A program made the position numbers and the translations under genes. The notes below the pieces were generated by a model. That model was not told the origin of the DNA, searched no databases, and saw nothing but the letters and a program-made list of their open reading frames with translations. From NCBI GenBank assembly GCA_963717255.1, contig CAVQVT010000005.1, positions 62,001-126,000 on the forward strand: 64,000 bases of DNA, written 5' to 3'. How positions within the stretch are numbered: position 1 is the stretch's first letter; every line of letters starts with the position of its first letter. Positions 25,758-34,816 of this stretch are shown one piece after another. The stretch comes from CAIYQJ01 sp963717255 (lineage in GTDB: Bacteria > Chloroflexota > Limnocylindria > Limnocylindrales > CSP1-4).

Positions 25758-26323
25758 CGCTTGGTCGCCTCCTCGATGGATGCGGAGCCGCGGGCCATGA
25801 CGACGGCCCCCGTCCGCACCAGCTCCTTGATGCCGAAGCCACGGAGGAGCGCGATCAGCGCGTCCACCTCGACCTCGGTGCCGGTCACCTCCACGATGGC
25901 CGCGTCGGGCGCGAGGTCCACGACGCGGCCGCGGTGCATCTCCACGATCGAGACGATCTCGCCGCGGTTCCGGTCGGTGGCGCGCACCTTCACGAGCGCC
26001 AGCTCGTGCTGCACAGAGGGCTCGTCCGTCACGTCCTGGACCTTGAGCACGTCCACGAGCCGGTAGAGCTGCTTGATCGCCTGCTCCACGTGGAACTCGT
26101 CCCCGTGGATCGTGATCGTCATGCGGCTCACCTCGTCGCTGTCGGTGTGACTGACCGAGAGCGACTCGATGTTGAAGTCGCGCGCGCGCATGAGGCTCGC
26201 GACGCGATTGAGGACGCCCGTCCGGTTCTGGACGACCGCCACGAGGACGTGCCGTCGATGCTCCCCCGACCCGGGCAGTGCGCGCGCTGGGATGGGCCTG
26301 GCGGCCGGTGCGTCGCCGCTCAT
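25754..26323 (-). CDS. ilvN: Acetolactate synthase small (regulatory) subunit
   Basis: The 189-residue subunit has an N-terminal ACT domain (RHVLVAVVQNRTGVLNRVAS, then FNIESLSVSHTDSDEVSRMT) that binds valine at the dimer interface, followed by the ALS small-subunit C-terminal domain (ELALVKVRATDRNRGEIVSI and IVEVTGTEVEVDALIALL). It activates IlvB and confers feedback control. The start is ATG 26323, overlapping the ilvB stop by 4 bp; the stop overlaps the ilvC start by 4 bp. The frame is open far upstream only because it is a shadow of ilvB. Confidence 0.95.
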   Translation of the reverse strand: MSGDAPAARPIPARALPGSGEHRRHVLVAVVQNRTGVLNRVASLMRARDFNIESLSVSHTDSDEVSRMTITIHGDEFHVEQAIKQLYRLVDVLKVQDVTDEPSVQHELALVKVRATDRNRGEIVSIVEMHRGRVVDLAPDAAIVEVTGTEVEVDALIALLRGFGIKELVRTGAVVMARGSASIEEATKR

Positions 26324-28167
26324 TCCGCGTCCTCCAGGTCTTCGATGAGGTCGGAGAGGCCCTTGCCGGCCGGCATCATCGGGAAGACGTTCTGCTCGCT
26401 CGCGATCTCGAACCAGACGAGCGCCGGCCCGTCCACGGCGTTGGCGGCGAGCACGGCCGCGTCGACCTCCTCCGGGCGGGTGGCCCTCCAGGCCGGGATC
26501 CCGTAGGCGTCGGCGAGCTTGAGGTAGTCGGGGCCGACCATGTCGGACGAGTGGTAGTTGTTCGCGTAGACGAGCTCCTGCCACTGCCGGATCATCCCGA
26601 GCTTGTGGTTGTCGAGGAGGGCGATCTTCACGGGGATCCGGTCCTGGACGAGGGTGGCGAGCTCCTGGATCGTCATCTGGAAGCCGCCGTCGCCCACGAG
26701 GGCCCAGGTCTTCTTGTCCGGGCGTCCCAGCGCGGCGCCCATGGCGGCGGGCATGGAGTAGCCCATCGTCCCCAGGCCGCCCGACGAGAGGTGGCTGTGC
26801 GGCCGCCGGTAGCCGCCGTAGCGTGCCGTCCACATCTGGTTCTGGCCGACGTCCGCCACCATCGTGGCGTCGTGGTCGTTCACGGCGCCGATCCGCTCCA
26901 CGACGTAGTCGGCCGAGAGGAGGCCGTTGCGCCACGTCCCGGAGCCGTGCCAGCTGCTCGCCTCGGAGTCGCGGCGCCACTCGGCGAGCTGCTCCGTGTA
27001 GGCGGCCCGCGTCTCGTGGTCCACCGGCGCGACCAGCGGGAGGAGCGCCTCGAGGACGCGCCGGACGTCGCCCACGACCGGGACGTCTACCGCCACGTTC
27101 TTGCCGATCTCCGCCGGGTCGATGTCCACGTGGACGATCCGGGCATGCGGCGCGTACGTCTTCACGTTGCCGGTCACGCGGTCGTCGAAGCGCATGCCGA
27201 GCGCGAGGAGCAGGTCCGCCGACTGGATCGCCCGGTTCACGTGCTTCCAGCCGTGCATGCCCATGTACCCGTACGCGAGCGGATGCGTCTCGTCCATCGC
27301 GCCGATGCCCAGCAGGGTCCAGGCGACGGGGATGCGCGCCTTCTCCGCGAGCTGGCGGAGCTCGTCCCAGGCCTCGGCGATGAGGATCCCGTGGCCCGCG
27401 AGGATGAGTGGTCGCTTCGCCTTGCCGATCTCGTGGGCGACCCGCTTGAGCTGTCGCGGGTTGCCATCCATCGTCGGGCGGAAGCCGGGCAGCCGCGCGA
27501 GGACCTCCTCGTGGTCCGGGTGCGTGGCGCGGGTCTCGCCCTGGAGCGCGTCCTTCGTGATGTCGATGTGGACCGGCCCGGGCCGCCCGGTCCGCGCGAT
27601 GTGGAACGCCTCGGCGAAGACGCCGGGGAGCTCGTCGGCGCTGCGGACGAGGTAGTTGTGCTTCGTCATCGGCAGGGTGATGCCGGTGATGTCGATCTCC
27701 TGGAACGCGTCCTTCCCGATGAGGGCCCCGGGGACGTTGCCGGTGATCGCGACCATCGGGATCGAGTCGAGCTGCGCGGTGGCGATCCCGGTGACGAGGT
27801 TCGTGGCGCCGGGGCCGGAGGTGCCCAGGCAGACGCCCACGCGGCCCGTCGCCCGCGCATAGCCGTCGGCCGCATGGGCGGCACCCTGCTCGTGTCGGAC
27901 GAGGATGTGGCGGATCTCCGGGTAGTCGCCGAGAACGTCGTAGAGCGGCAGGACGACCCCGCCGGGGTAGCCGAAGAGGACGTCCACGCCCTGTCGGAGC
28001 AGCGCCTCGCAGACCACGTCGGCCCCGATGCGCGTCCGCTTCGCGACCCTCGCCTCGTGGAGCATGTCGCGACGAGCCCTCTCGATCTCCTCCGCGGTCG
28101 TCGTCCCCGCGTCGGGCACGTGTGAGTGCGTGCCCGACCGGGCTCCCCCGCCCTTCGTCACCGTCAT
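26320..28167 (-). CDS. ilvB: Acetolactate synthase large (catalytic) subunit
   Basis: The 615-residue ThDP enzyme makes acetolactate and acetohydroxybutyrate. It shows the ThDP Glu region VLFGYPGGVVLPLYDVLG and RHEQGAAHAADGYARATG, the central FAD-binding domain (LALGMRFDDRVTGNV), and the ThDP/Mg motif WALVGDGGFQMTIQEL with LDNHKLGMIRQWQELVY. I prefer the ATG at 28167 (MTVTKGG) because GGAGG lies 8 nt upstream; ATG 28182 is the alternative. It is the first enzyme gene of a seven-gene operon and lies 55 bp downstream of a terminator-like attenuator hairpin. Confidence 0.95.
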   Translation of the reverse strand: MTVTKGGGARSGTHSHVPDAGTTTAEEIERARRDMLHEARVAKRTRIGADVVCEALLRQGVDVLFGYPGGVVLPLYDVLGDYPEIRHILVRHEQGAAHAADGYARATGRVGVCLGTSGPGATNLVTGIATAQLDSIPMVAITGNVPGALIGKDAFQEIDITGITLPMTKHNYLVRSADELPGVFAEAFHIARTGRPGPVHIDITKDALQGETRATHPDHEEVLARLPGFRPTMDGNPRQLKRVAHEIGKAKRPLILAGHGILIAEAWDELRQLAEKARIPVAWTLLGIGAMDETHPLAYGYMGMHGWKHVNRAIQSADLLLALGMRFDDRVTGNVKTYAPHARIVHVDIDPAEIGKNVAVDVPVVGDVRRVLEALLPLVAPVDHETRAAYTEQLAEWRRDSEASSWHGSGTWRNGLLSADYVVERIGAVNDHDATMVADVGQNQMWTARYGGYRRPHSHLSSGGLGTMGYSMPAAMGAALGRPDKKTWALVGDGGFQMTIQELATLVQDRIPVKIALLDNHKLGMIRQWQELVYANNYHSSDMVGPDYLKLADAYGIPAWRATRPEEVDAAVLAANAVDGPALVWFEIASEQNVFPMMPAGKGLSDLIEDLEDAE

Positions 28168-28222
28168 CCGTCCGTCCTCCATCCTGGCCGTCACCCCGGC
28201 CCACCCGGCCCTTCGTCCCCGG

Positions 28223-28255
28223 GAAACAGAAGACCCTCGCCGCTCGGCGAGGGTC
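28223..28255 (-). terminator. Attenuator terminator hairpin before ilvB
   Basis: On the minus-strand RNA, GACCCTCGCCG pairs perfectly with CGGCGAGGGTC (28255-28245 with 28242-28232), an 11-bp stem with a 2-nt AG turn, followed at once by TTCTGTTT (28231-28224). A U-rich run after a strong stem is the form of an intrinsic terminator, and this is a rare T-rich stretch in the window. It lies in the leader, not after a gene, so it should control entry into the ilv operon. Confidence 0.7.
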
Positions 28256-28285
28256 CTGCAGGTCTCCGTCTTGGTGCGCCCAGCG

Positions 28286-28549
28286 CTACCGCGGTCCTCC
28301 AGACTCTCGCCGAGGGCTCCGAATGAGCCCGATAAGGAAGAGGGCAAGGCTGCGGATGTCGAGGGCGGATACCTCGAGGGAGCGCGGATCGTCCACGGGC
28401 ACGTGCACGCGGCGGCCGTCCGTCGTGACGACGACGGCGACCTTGCGAGCGTCGCGACCGTTGAAGAAGTCCACGATGCCTCCGACGCCCCGGGCGAGAA
28501 GCGACGCCCGAGAGTGCCGGAAGGATAGCACGAGCGGCAGGACGCGCAA
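28286..28549 (-). CDS. Small ORF, possible ilv leader peptide cistron
   Basis: An 87-codon frame from ATG 28549 ends with TAG at 28286-28288, 30 nt before the attenuator hairpin. Near its C-terminus codons 68-76 read LALFLIGLI (28348-28322), that is four Leu and two Ile in nine codons, and the segment just after these codons (28316-28302) is complementary to the terminator's first arm. This is the arrangement of a ribosome-sensing leader peptide. The upstream part (IVDFFNGRDARKVAVVVTTD) looks like ordinary protein, so it may be a small protein whose tail doubles as the sensor; a shorter leader from GTG codons near 28408-28396 is also possible. No family is recognised. Confidence 0.5.
   Translation of the reverse strand: MRVLPLVLSFRHSRASLLARGVGGIVDFFNGRDARKVAVVVTTDGRRVHVPVDDPRSLEVSALDIRSLALFLIGLIRSPRRESGGPR
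28302..28316 (-). promoter_or_regulatory. Antiterminator segment of the ilv attenuator
   Basis: The minus-strand RNA CCCTCGGCGAGAGTC can pair with the terminator's 5' arm starting GACCCTCGCCGAG: nine contiguous base pairs, one mismatch, then three more. Pairing here would block the 11-bp terminator stem. It overlaps codons just after the Leu/Ile stretch of the small ORF. Confidence 0.55.
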
Positions 28550-28582
28550 CCACGGGACGGACGTACGGGCCGAAGGTACGGC

Positions 28583-29251
28583 CTACAGCACCCTCCGGGC
28601 CGCCCGCGCCGCCGCCCGGGCCATCTTCGCGACGAGCCACAGCGAGACCGCCGTCGTCGCGACCTGGACGGGGAGCCACATGAGGCCGCCAGGGTCGGCC
28701 GGACCGGATCCGATCCCGGTCGGCCGGATCCGCACCAGCGGCAGGCCGCGACCCATCTCGCGGAGGCGCTCGTCCGTCACACCCCGCACGTCGCCTGAGG
28801 TGGCGCGGCCGATCGGTCCCATGTTCGTCATGAGCAGGCGGAAGGCGCGCGCCCACTCGTCTTCGTCGGTGACCTCCTCGGCGATCCCGCGGAACGTCGC
28901 GGTCGGGAGGACCACCTCCACCGCCGGATCGGCCTGGATGTTGCGGAACCACTGCGTCTCGACGCCGAACCCCGCGATGCAGTAGACGCAGCCGTCGAGG
29001 ATCGCGTACCCGAGCGGGACGTCGCGCGGCTGCCCGCTCTTCCGGCCGGTCGTCCGGAGGACCATGAGCGACCCGAGGACGGGGGTGCTGAACAGCGGGC
29101 CCAGGCCGGCGCGGAGAGCCGGCACGGCGAACCATCGGTTGAGCTGGATGAAGGCGCCGTGCATCGGCTCGAGGAGGCGCGTCATCGTCGGGCCGTACGG
29201 CAGGTCGCCGAAGCGGGTCGGGCCGGAGTCGGTCACGGGTCGTCGGGTCAT
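28583..29251 (-). CDS. Deazaflavin (F420)-dependent nitroreductase family protein (DUF385)
   Basis: The 222-residue protein carries the Ddn/FGD-type split-barrel signature LRTTGRKSGQPRDVPLGYAI followed by VYCIAGFGVETQWFRNIQAD and PTATFRGIAEEV. Members bind cofactor F420 and reduce quinones or nitroimidazoles. An N-terminal extension includes FIQLNRWFAVPALRAGLGP, and the C-terminus has a hydrophobic segment (PVQVATTAVSLWLVAKMA) that may bring it to the membrane. ATG 29251 begins MTRRPVTDSGP; ATG 29278 is possible. It is a single gene, divergent from the cyclase-type regulator. Quinone reduction is inferred from the family. Confidence 0.85.
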   Translation of the reverse strand: MTRRPVTDSGPTRFGDLPYGPTMTRLLEPMHGAFIQLNRWFAVPALRAGLGPLFSTPVLGSLMVLRTTGRKSGQPRDVPLGYAILDGCVYCIAGFGVETQWFRNIQADPAVEVVLPTATFRGIAEEVTDEDEWARAFRLLMTNMGPIGRATSGDVRGVTDERLREMGRGLPLVRIRPTGIGSGPADPGGLMWLPVQVATTAVSLWLVAKMARAAARAARRVL

Positions 29252-29278
29252 GGGCTCGCTTCGATGCTCCTGGCGCAT

Positions 29279-29591
29279 GGGCCTGCTCTCCGTGCGGGTG
29301 CTGCCTGCGGGGCGGCGACCGGCCACGACCTGCCGCGACCGATCGATGGCGCCCCGTGCCGCCCGAGCATGCCGTCCCGCCCGTCCGATCCGGTAGGGCC
29401 GAGACGACCGTCGTCCCAGGCCGGGCGGTAGACGCGCGGCGGGGCTGCCTTACGGTCGGCCGCCGGGAAGTGGCCGATCCTTCGCGACTTGTGGCACTCG
29501 CAGCCGCAGGGCGGCATGGCCAGACTGGCCCCGGGCCGGCGACGGGGTGCGAACGCCGCGTGCGGCCCCGGATCGACGATCACCCCGAGCG
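29279..29591. other. Divergent intergenic region, reductase / cyclase regulator
   Basis: About 310 bp separate the two divergent genes. The only symmetric site I see is GGCCAG-A-CTGGCC at 29519-29531, about 60 bp before the cyclase start, a possible operator. No clear -35/-10 pair and no gene are visible. Confidence 0.4.
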
Positions 29592-32447
29592 ATGGCGAGC
29601 AGACTGCCGGCCGGTGAGGTGACCCTCCTGTTCACCGACATCGAGGGCTCGACCCGCCTGCTGCGCGAGCTCGGCGAGGCCTACGCCGACGCCCTGGCCG
29701 AGCACCACGGGATCGTCCGCAGGGCGGTCGCCGCCCACGGCGGGGCGGAGGTGGACACCCAGGGCGACGCCTTCTTCGTCGCCTTCGCCCGGGCCTCCGA
29801 CGCGGTCGGGGCGGCCGTGGACATCCAACGGGCCCTCGCCACGGGCCCGGTCAAGGTCCGGATGGGGCTCCACACCGGCGAGCCGCAGCGGACCGCGGAC
29901 GGCTACGTCGGGGTCGACGTCCACCGCGCCGCGCGGATCGCGGCCGCCGGCCACGGTGGGCAGGTGCTCCTGTCGGCAGCCACTCGGGCGCTCGTGGAGG
30001 TGAAGGCCCGCGACCTCGGGCCGCACCGCCTGAGGGATCTCACCGTTCCGGAACGGATCTTCCAGCTCGAGATCGACGGGCTGCCGCCGGCGTTCCCACC
30101 GCTCCGGACCCTCGAGGCCGGCAGCTCCAACCTGCCCACCCCTCGGACATCCTTCGTTGGCCGGACGGAGGAACTGGCCACGATCGACCGCGACCTCGAC
30201 GACCCGGCCTGCCGTCTGCTCACGCTCGTCGGCCCTGGCGGGGCGGGCAAGACGCGCCTGGCCCTGGAGGCCGCCTCGCGCCGCCTCGACCGGTACCAGC
30301 ACGGGGTCCACTTCGTCCCACTCGCGGCAGTCCCCTCACCCGATCTCCTGCCGGCGGCGATGGCCGCGGTCGCTGCAACTCGAGATCGACATCCGAGTTC
30401 AGCGGCGGCTTCGACGCGCGGCAGCAGCTCCTCGACTTCCTGCACGATCGGACAGCGCTCCTCGTCCTCGACAACTTCGAGCACCTCGTCGAGGGCTCGC
30501 CCCTTCTCGCCGACGTCGCCGAGGAGGCGCCGCGGGTGGCGATGCTGGCCACCTCGCGCGAGCGCCTCGGCATCGCCAGCGAGTGGGTCGTCGACGTCGA
30601 GGGGCTGGCCGTCTCCGAGGGTGGTGATCGCGGCGACGGCGCCGTTCGGCTGTTCGCCGATCGTGCCCGCCAGGCGAGCACCGCCTTCCACCTGACCGAC
30701 GAGCTGCGACCCCAGGTCGCCCGGATCTGCCGCCTGGTCGAGGGCCTGCCCCTGGGGATCGAGCTCGCGGCCGCCTGGACTCCGGTGCTGCCCCCCGTGG
30801 CGATCGGCGACGAGATCGAGCGCGGCCTCGACTTCCTGTCGACGACCGCCCGCGACATCCCCGAGCGACACCGCAGCCTGCGAGCCGTGTGTGACCAGTC
30901 GTGGCGTCTCCTCGGCGATGAGCAGCGCGACGTCATGCAGCGCCTGTCGGTCTTCCGCGGCGGCTTCACCCGCGAGGGGGCCGCCGCGGTGGCCGGGCGC
31001 GGACCTTCGGACGCTCTCCGACCTCGTCGGCAAGTCCCTCGTCCGACGGCTGGAGCTGGGCCGCTTCGAGATCCACGAGCTCCTGCGCCAGTACGCCGCC
31101 GCCCGCCTGGCCGACGATCCGGATCGGCAGCGCGGCGCCCTGGAGGCGACACGCCGGCCACCACCTGGGTCGGCTGAGGTCGCGCCGGACCGAGCTGGAC
31201 GGTCCGCGGGTGGCGGGGGCCCGCGACGAGCTGCGCGGCGAGCTGGCCGACCTCAGGGCCGCGGTCGAGTGGGCGGCGGTCGCCTGGGACGACGCGGCGG
31301 TCGAGGCGGTCTTCGCCGACCTGGCCGATCTTCTTCTTCATCCACGGCGAGCACGAGGGGCTCGAGACGTGGGAGCGCATCGTCGCGGCCCAGGAGCGAA
31401 GCGGCGTCACCGGCCCCAGGCGCCTGAGCGCCCTCGCCTACCGCGCGCGATCGGCCTCCTGGCTCGGCTACGACGAGCGCCTCGAGGCGGTCGCCGCGGA
31501 GTGCCTGCCGCTGGTCCGCGAGGCGGGGCTGGTGCCGGAGACGGCCACGGCTCTTCTGCGCTCTGGGGACGTTCGCCTTCCAGCGCGATGACTACGACAC
31601 GGCCACGACCCGGCTGGCGGAGGCGGCCGAGCTGTTCGCGACGCTCGGAGACGTCCTGGGCGGCGGCGGCTCGCTGGCCTGGCTCGGCTGGGCCCGCCAG
31701 GAACTCGGGGACCTGGCAGGCGCTCGTCGCGCCTACGAGGCCGGCTACGCGCTGACCGAGGAGGCGGGCAACCCGATCTACCGGGCCTACCTCGTGTCCA
31801 AGCTCGGCCTGCTGGCCGACGACGAGGGCGACTACCGGGCGGCGATCCGCTTGCAGCTCAGGGCCCAGGAGCTGTTCGCCAGCGTGGGCGACGTCGGCGG
31901 CACCGGCTACACCCTGAGCCGCTCGAGCATGAGCGCCTACTGCCTCGGCGACTACGCGGAGGCGCTCCGGCTGGCCCGCGCCGGGTACGACGCCTTCGCC
32001 AGCGTGAACAACCGCTGGGGCGTCACCTCCGCGCTCTGCCGGCTGGGGTTCGCCGAAGCGGCGCTTGGCGACGGTGAAGGAGCGCGCCGCGATCTTGGCC
32101 GCGCTCTCGAGATGGCTGGCTCTGCCCGTTCCCAGTCGCAGGTCCTGCAGGCCCTGAGCGGGGTCGGCGTGCTGCAGGCGCGGGAGGGAGACGACACGCG
32201 GGCCGCCGAGCTGCTCATCGCATCGCTCGAGCACCCGGGCATGCCCTGGTCCTACCGGATGGTCGCCCAGCCCACGCTCGACGCCGTCGTGGCCAGGCTC
32301 GCGCCGGATGCCCTCGCGGCGGCTCGCGCGGTCGCCACGTCGACGGACCTGGACAGCCTGGTCGAGGCCGTCAGGCGGGACCTGGCGTCATCGGCGTGGC
32401 AGCAGACACGCCATCACGCCTCGGCGCCACCTTGGAGTGCTGCCTGA
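29592..32447 (+). pseudogene. Class III nucleotidyl cyclase-STAND ATPase-TPR regulator, frame-disrupted
   Basis: About 950 residues can be joined from several frames. Residues 1-170 form a class III cyclase domain (VTLLFTDIEGSTRLLREL, DTQGDAFFVAFARA, VRMGLHTGEPQRTADGYVG, RAARIAAAGHGGQVLLS) with both metal-binding Asp regions. Next come TSFVGRTEELATIDRD and the Walker A LTLVGPGGAGKTRLALEA of an NB-ARC/STAND ATPase, then EGLPLGIELAAAW and RSLRAVCDQSWRLLGDEQRD, and a long TPR-like helical tail (DYDTATTRLAEAAELFATLG and following). Frames change near 30375, 30510, 31005, 31150, 31330 and 31560. The coding sense is conserved throughout, so sequencing error is likely. Proteins of this design are probable cytosolic signal-integrating regulators. 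Confidence 0.75.
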
Positions 32448-32452
32448 CACCA

Positions 32453-32473
32453 GCGCGCCAGGCGCCGGCGCGC
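32453..32473 (+). terminator. Hairpin after the cyclase regulator gene
   Basis: GCGCGCC and GGCGCGC arms flank a 7-nt loop just after the stop at 32445-32447 and before leuC. No T run follows, so termination is possible but unproven. Confidence 0.35.
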
Positions 32474-32584
32474 GAACAGCTTCGGTTCGATGGCGGCGAA
32501 GCGGGCTCCCGGGCCTGCCGCCCGCCGCTCCACCAGGGCCGACCCTCCCCCTCTGCTACCCTTCTCTCCCCGCGCACCACAGAG

Positions 32585-34051
32585 ATGAGCAGCCCCATGT
32601 CCGAGCCCAACACGCGCCCGCGGACCCTCGTCGAGAAGATCTGGGACGATCACGTCGTCGCTGAGGATCCCGGCGCGCCCGCGATCGTCGCGATCGACCT
32701 CCACCTCGTCCACGAGGTGACCAGCCCGCAGGCCTTCACCGGCCTCCGCGAGCGTGGTCTGCCGGTCCGCCACCCGGAGCGGACCGTCGCGACGATGGAC
32801 CACTCGACGCCGACGACCCCCCGCGGGCTCCCCATCGTGGACACGATGGCCGCCGCGCAGGTCCAGCAGCTCGTGGACAACTGCGCGCAGTTCGGCATCC
32901 CGCTCCACGCGCTCGGGTCGGACACGCAGGGGATCGTCCACGTCATCGGGCCGGAGCTCGGGCTCACGCAGCCGGGCATGACGATCGTCTGCGGCGACAG
33001 CCACACGGCGACCCACGGAGCCTTCGGGGCGCTCGCCTTCGGGATCGGGACGAGCGAGGTCGAGATGGTCCTCGCCACCCAGACCCTCCTGCAGCGCCGT
33101 CCGCGGACGTACGAGGTCCGGGTGGACGGCCGACTGCGCCCGGGGGTCTCGGCCAAGGACATCATCCTCGCGCTCATCGCCCGGATCGGCGTCGGCGGTG
33201 GGACCGGCCACGTCTTCGAGTACCGCGGCGAGGCGATCCGCGCCCTCTCGATGGAGGAGCGGATGACGGTCTGCAACATGAGCATCGAGGGCGGCGCGCG
33301 GGCGGGCCTCGTCGCCCCGGACGACACGACGTTCGACTACATCCACGGTCGCCGCCACGCGCCGCAGGGAGCGGCATGGGACGCCGCGGTCGCGCGGTGG
33401 CGGACGCTCCCGACCGAGGACGGCGCGACCTTCGACCTCTCGATCGTCCTCGACGCCGACCGCCTCGCCCCGATGGTCACGTACGGCACGAACCCGGGGA
33501 TGGGGATCGCGGTGGACGAGCGGATCCCACGCCCGGACGACGCGCCCGATGCGGCCAGCAGGCGCGCGCTCGAGAAGGCGCTTGCGTACATGGGCCTGGA
33601 GCCGGGCGTGCCGATCGCCGGGCACAAGGTGGACACGGTCTTCCTCGGCTCGTGCACGAACAGCCGGATCAGCGATCTGCGGCTCGCCGCGTCCGTCCTG
33701 CGCGGCCGCCGGGTCGCCGAGGGCGTGCGCCTGATGGTCGTCCCGGGCTCCGCGCAGGTGAAGGCGCAGGCCGAGGCGGAGGGTCTCGACGAGGTCTTCC
33801 GGGCTGCCGGCGCCGACTGGCGCGAGGCCGGCTGCTCGATGTGCATCGCGATGAACGGCGACATGCTCCGCCCGGGCGAATACGCCATCAGCACGAGCAA
33901 CCGCAACTTCGAGGGGCGCCAGGGCCCCGGCGGGCGGACCTTCCTCGCCTCGCCGCTCACCGCCGCGGCCTCCGCCGTGAGCGGGGTCGTCACGGACCCT
34001 CGCACTCTGCCCGGGGTCGAGCAGCCGGCCGTGGTCGGCGGAGGGGACTGA
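32585..34051 (+). CDS. leuC: 3-isopropylmalate dehydratase large subunit
   Basis: The 488-residue aconitase-superfamily subunit isomerises 2- to 3-isopropylmalate and probably citramalate to 3-methylmalate. Motifs: TLVEKIWDDHVV, ATMDHSTPTTPRG, IVCGDSHTATHGAFGALAFG, MSIEGGARAGLVAPD, and the 4Fe-4S ligands in FLGSCTNSRISDLR and AGCSMCIAMN. SNRNFEGRQGPGGRTFLASP closes the family pattern. ATG 32585 and ATG 32597 are both possible; no strong ribosome-binding site is seen. leuD follows 3 bp downstream. The pair lies apart from leuAB but encodes the missing middle step. Confidence 0.96.
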   Translation: MSSPMSEPNTRPRTLVEKIWDDHVVAEDPGAPAIVAIDLHLVHEVTSPQAFTGLRERGLPVRHPERTVATMDHSTPTTPRGLPIVDTMAAAQVQQLVDNCAQFGIPLHALGSDTQGIVHVIGPELGLTQPGMTIVCGDSHTATHGAFGALAFGIGTSEVEMVLATQTLLQRRPRTYEVRVDGRLRPGVSAKDIILALIARIGVGGGTGHVFEYRGEAIRALSMEERMTVCNMSIEGGARAGLVAPDDTTFDYIHGRRHAPQGAAWDAAVARWRTLPTEDGATFDLSIVLDADRLAPMVTYGTNPGMGIAVDERIPRPDDAPDAASRRALEKALAYMGLEPGVPIAGHKVDTVFLGSCTNSRISDLRLAASVLRGRRVAEGVRLMVVPGSAQVKAQAEAEGLDEVFRAAGADWREAGCSMCIAMNGDMLRPGEYAISTSNRNFEGRQGPGGRTFLASPLTAAASAVSGVVTDPRTLPGVEQPAVVGGGD

Positions 34052-34054
34052 GCC

Positions 34055-34687
34055 ATGCCCGAGCCGTTCCGCCAGTTCACCTCGGCGGTCGTCCCGCTCC
34101 GCGCGGAGCACGTGGACACCGACCAGGTGGTCCCCGCCCGGTACCTGAAGGTCACCGACAAGACCGGCCTCGCGGACGCACTCTTCCACGATTGGCGCTT
34201 CACCGAGGACGGCAGTCTGAAGGAGCCCCGGTTCGTCCTCGACCGCCCGGAGATGGCCGGCCGCAACATCCTGCTGGTGGGCGACAACTTCGGCGCGGGG
34301 TCCTCGCGCGAGCACGCGCCCTGGGCGCTCACGGCCTGGGGGATCCGCGCGATCCTTTCGACCAGCTTCGCCGATATCTTCAAGAGCAACGCCCTGAAGA
34401 ACGGCGTGCTGCCGATCGTGGTGGAGCCGGCGATGCACGAGCGCCTCTTCGCGATGGTCGAGGCCGACCCGGACGCGACCCTCACGGTCGACCTCGCGGA
34501 GCAGGGGATCCTTCTCCCGGACGGGTCCACGCTCGACTTCGACATCGACCCCTTCTCGAAGCGGATGCTCCTCGCGGGGACCGACGAGATCGGGTACGTC
34601 CTGACCCATCTGTCCGAGATCGAGTCCTGGGAGGCGGCGCACGCGGCCCGGGTGGACACGCGGCTCGGGACGCCGCTCCGGGCCTGA
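34055..34687 (+). CDS. leuD: 3-isopropylmalate dehydratase small subunit
   Basis: The 210-residue swivel-domain partner of LeuC shows HVDTDQVVPARYLKVTDKTG, LLVGDNFGAGSSREHAPWAL (substrate-binding loop) and SFADIFKSNALKNGVLPI. The length fits the family. It starts 3 bp after the leuC stop, so the two are cotranscribed and the subunits should be made together. Nothing unusual is visible. Confidence 0.96.
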   Translation: MPEPFRQFTSAVVPLRAEHVDTDQVVPARYLKVTDKTGLADALFHDWRFTEDGSLKEPRFVLDRPEMAGRNILLVGDNFGAGSSREHAPWALTAWGIRAILSTSFADIFKSNALKNGVLPIVVEPAMHERLFAMVEADPDATLTVDLAEQGILLPDGSTLDFDIDPFSKRMLLAGTDEIGYVLTHLSEIESWEAAHAARVDTRLGTPLRA

Positions 34688-34816
34688 CGGCCGACGTGGC
34701 CGTCGGCGGAGCGGCCCACGGGACCGCCGGCCGCCGGATGCGGGCCGTCCGCCTCTCCCCCGGGGCGGCCGCCGGCTGCCAGACTCGACGGCGGAGAGCG
34801 TCCCGGGAGGTGCCGG

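Noticed and set aside
28281..28305. T-box riboswitch before ilvB (CTGGAGGACCGCGG on the minus strand)
   Set aside because: The ACCGCGG core follows TGGA but with two extra bases, and no Stem I or AGTA-type specifier loop is visible upstream. Peptide-sensing attenuation explains the region better.
32414..34642. Minus-strand 742-codon frame opposite leuCD
   Set aside because: The sense strand encodes intact LeuC and LeuD; the antisense frame has no recognisable domain.
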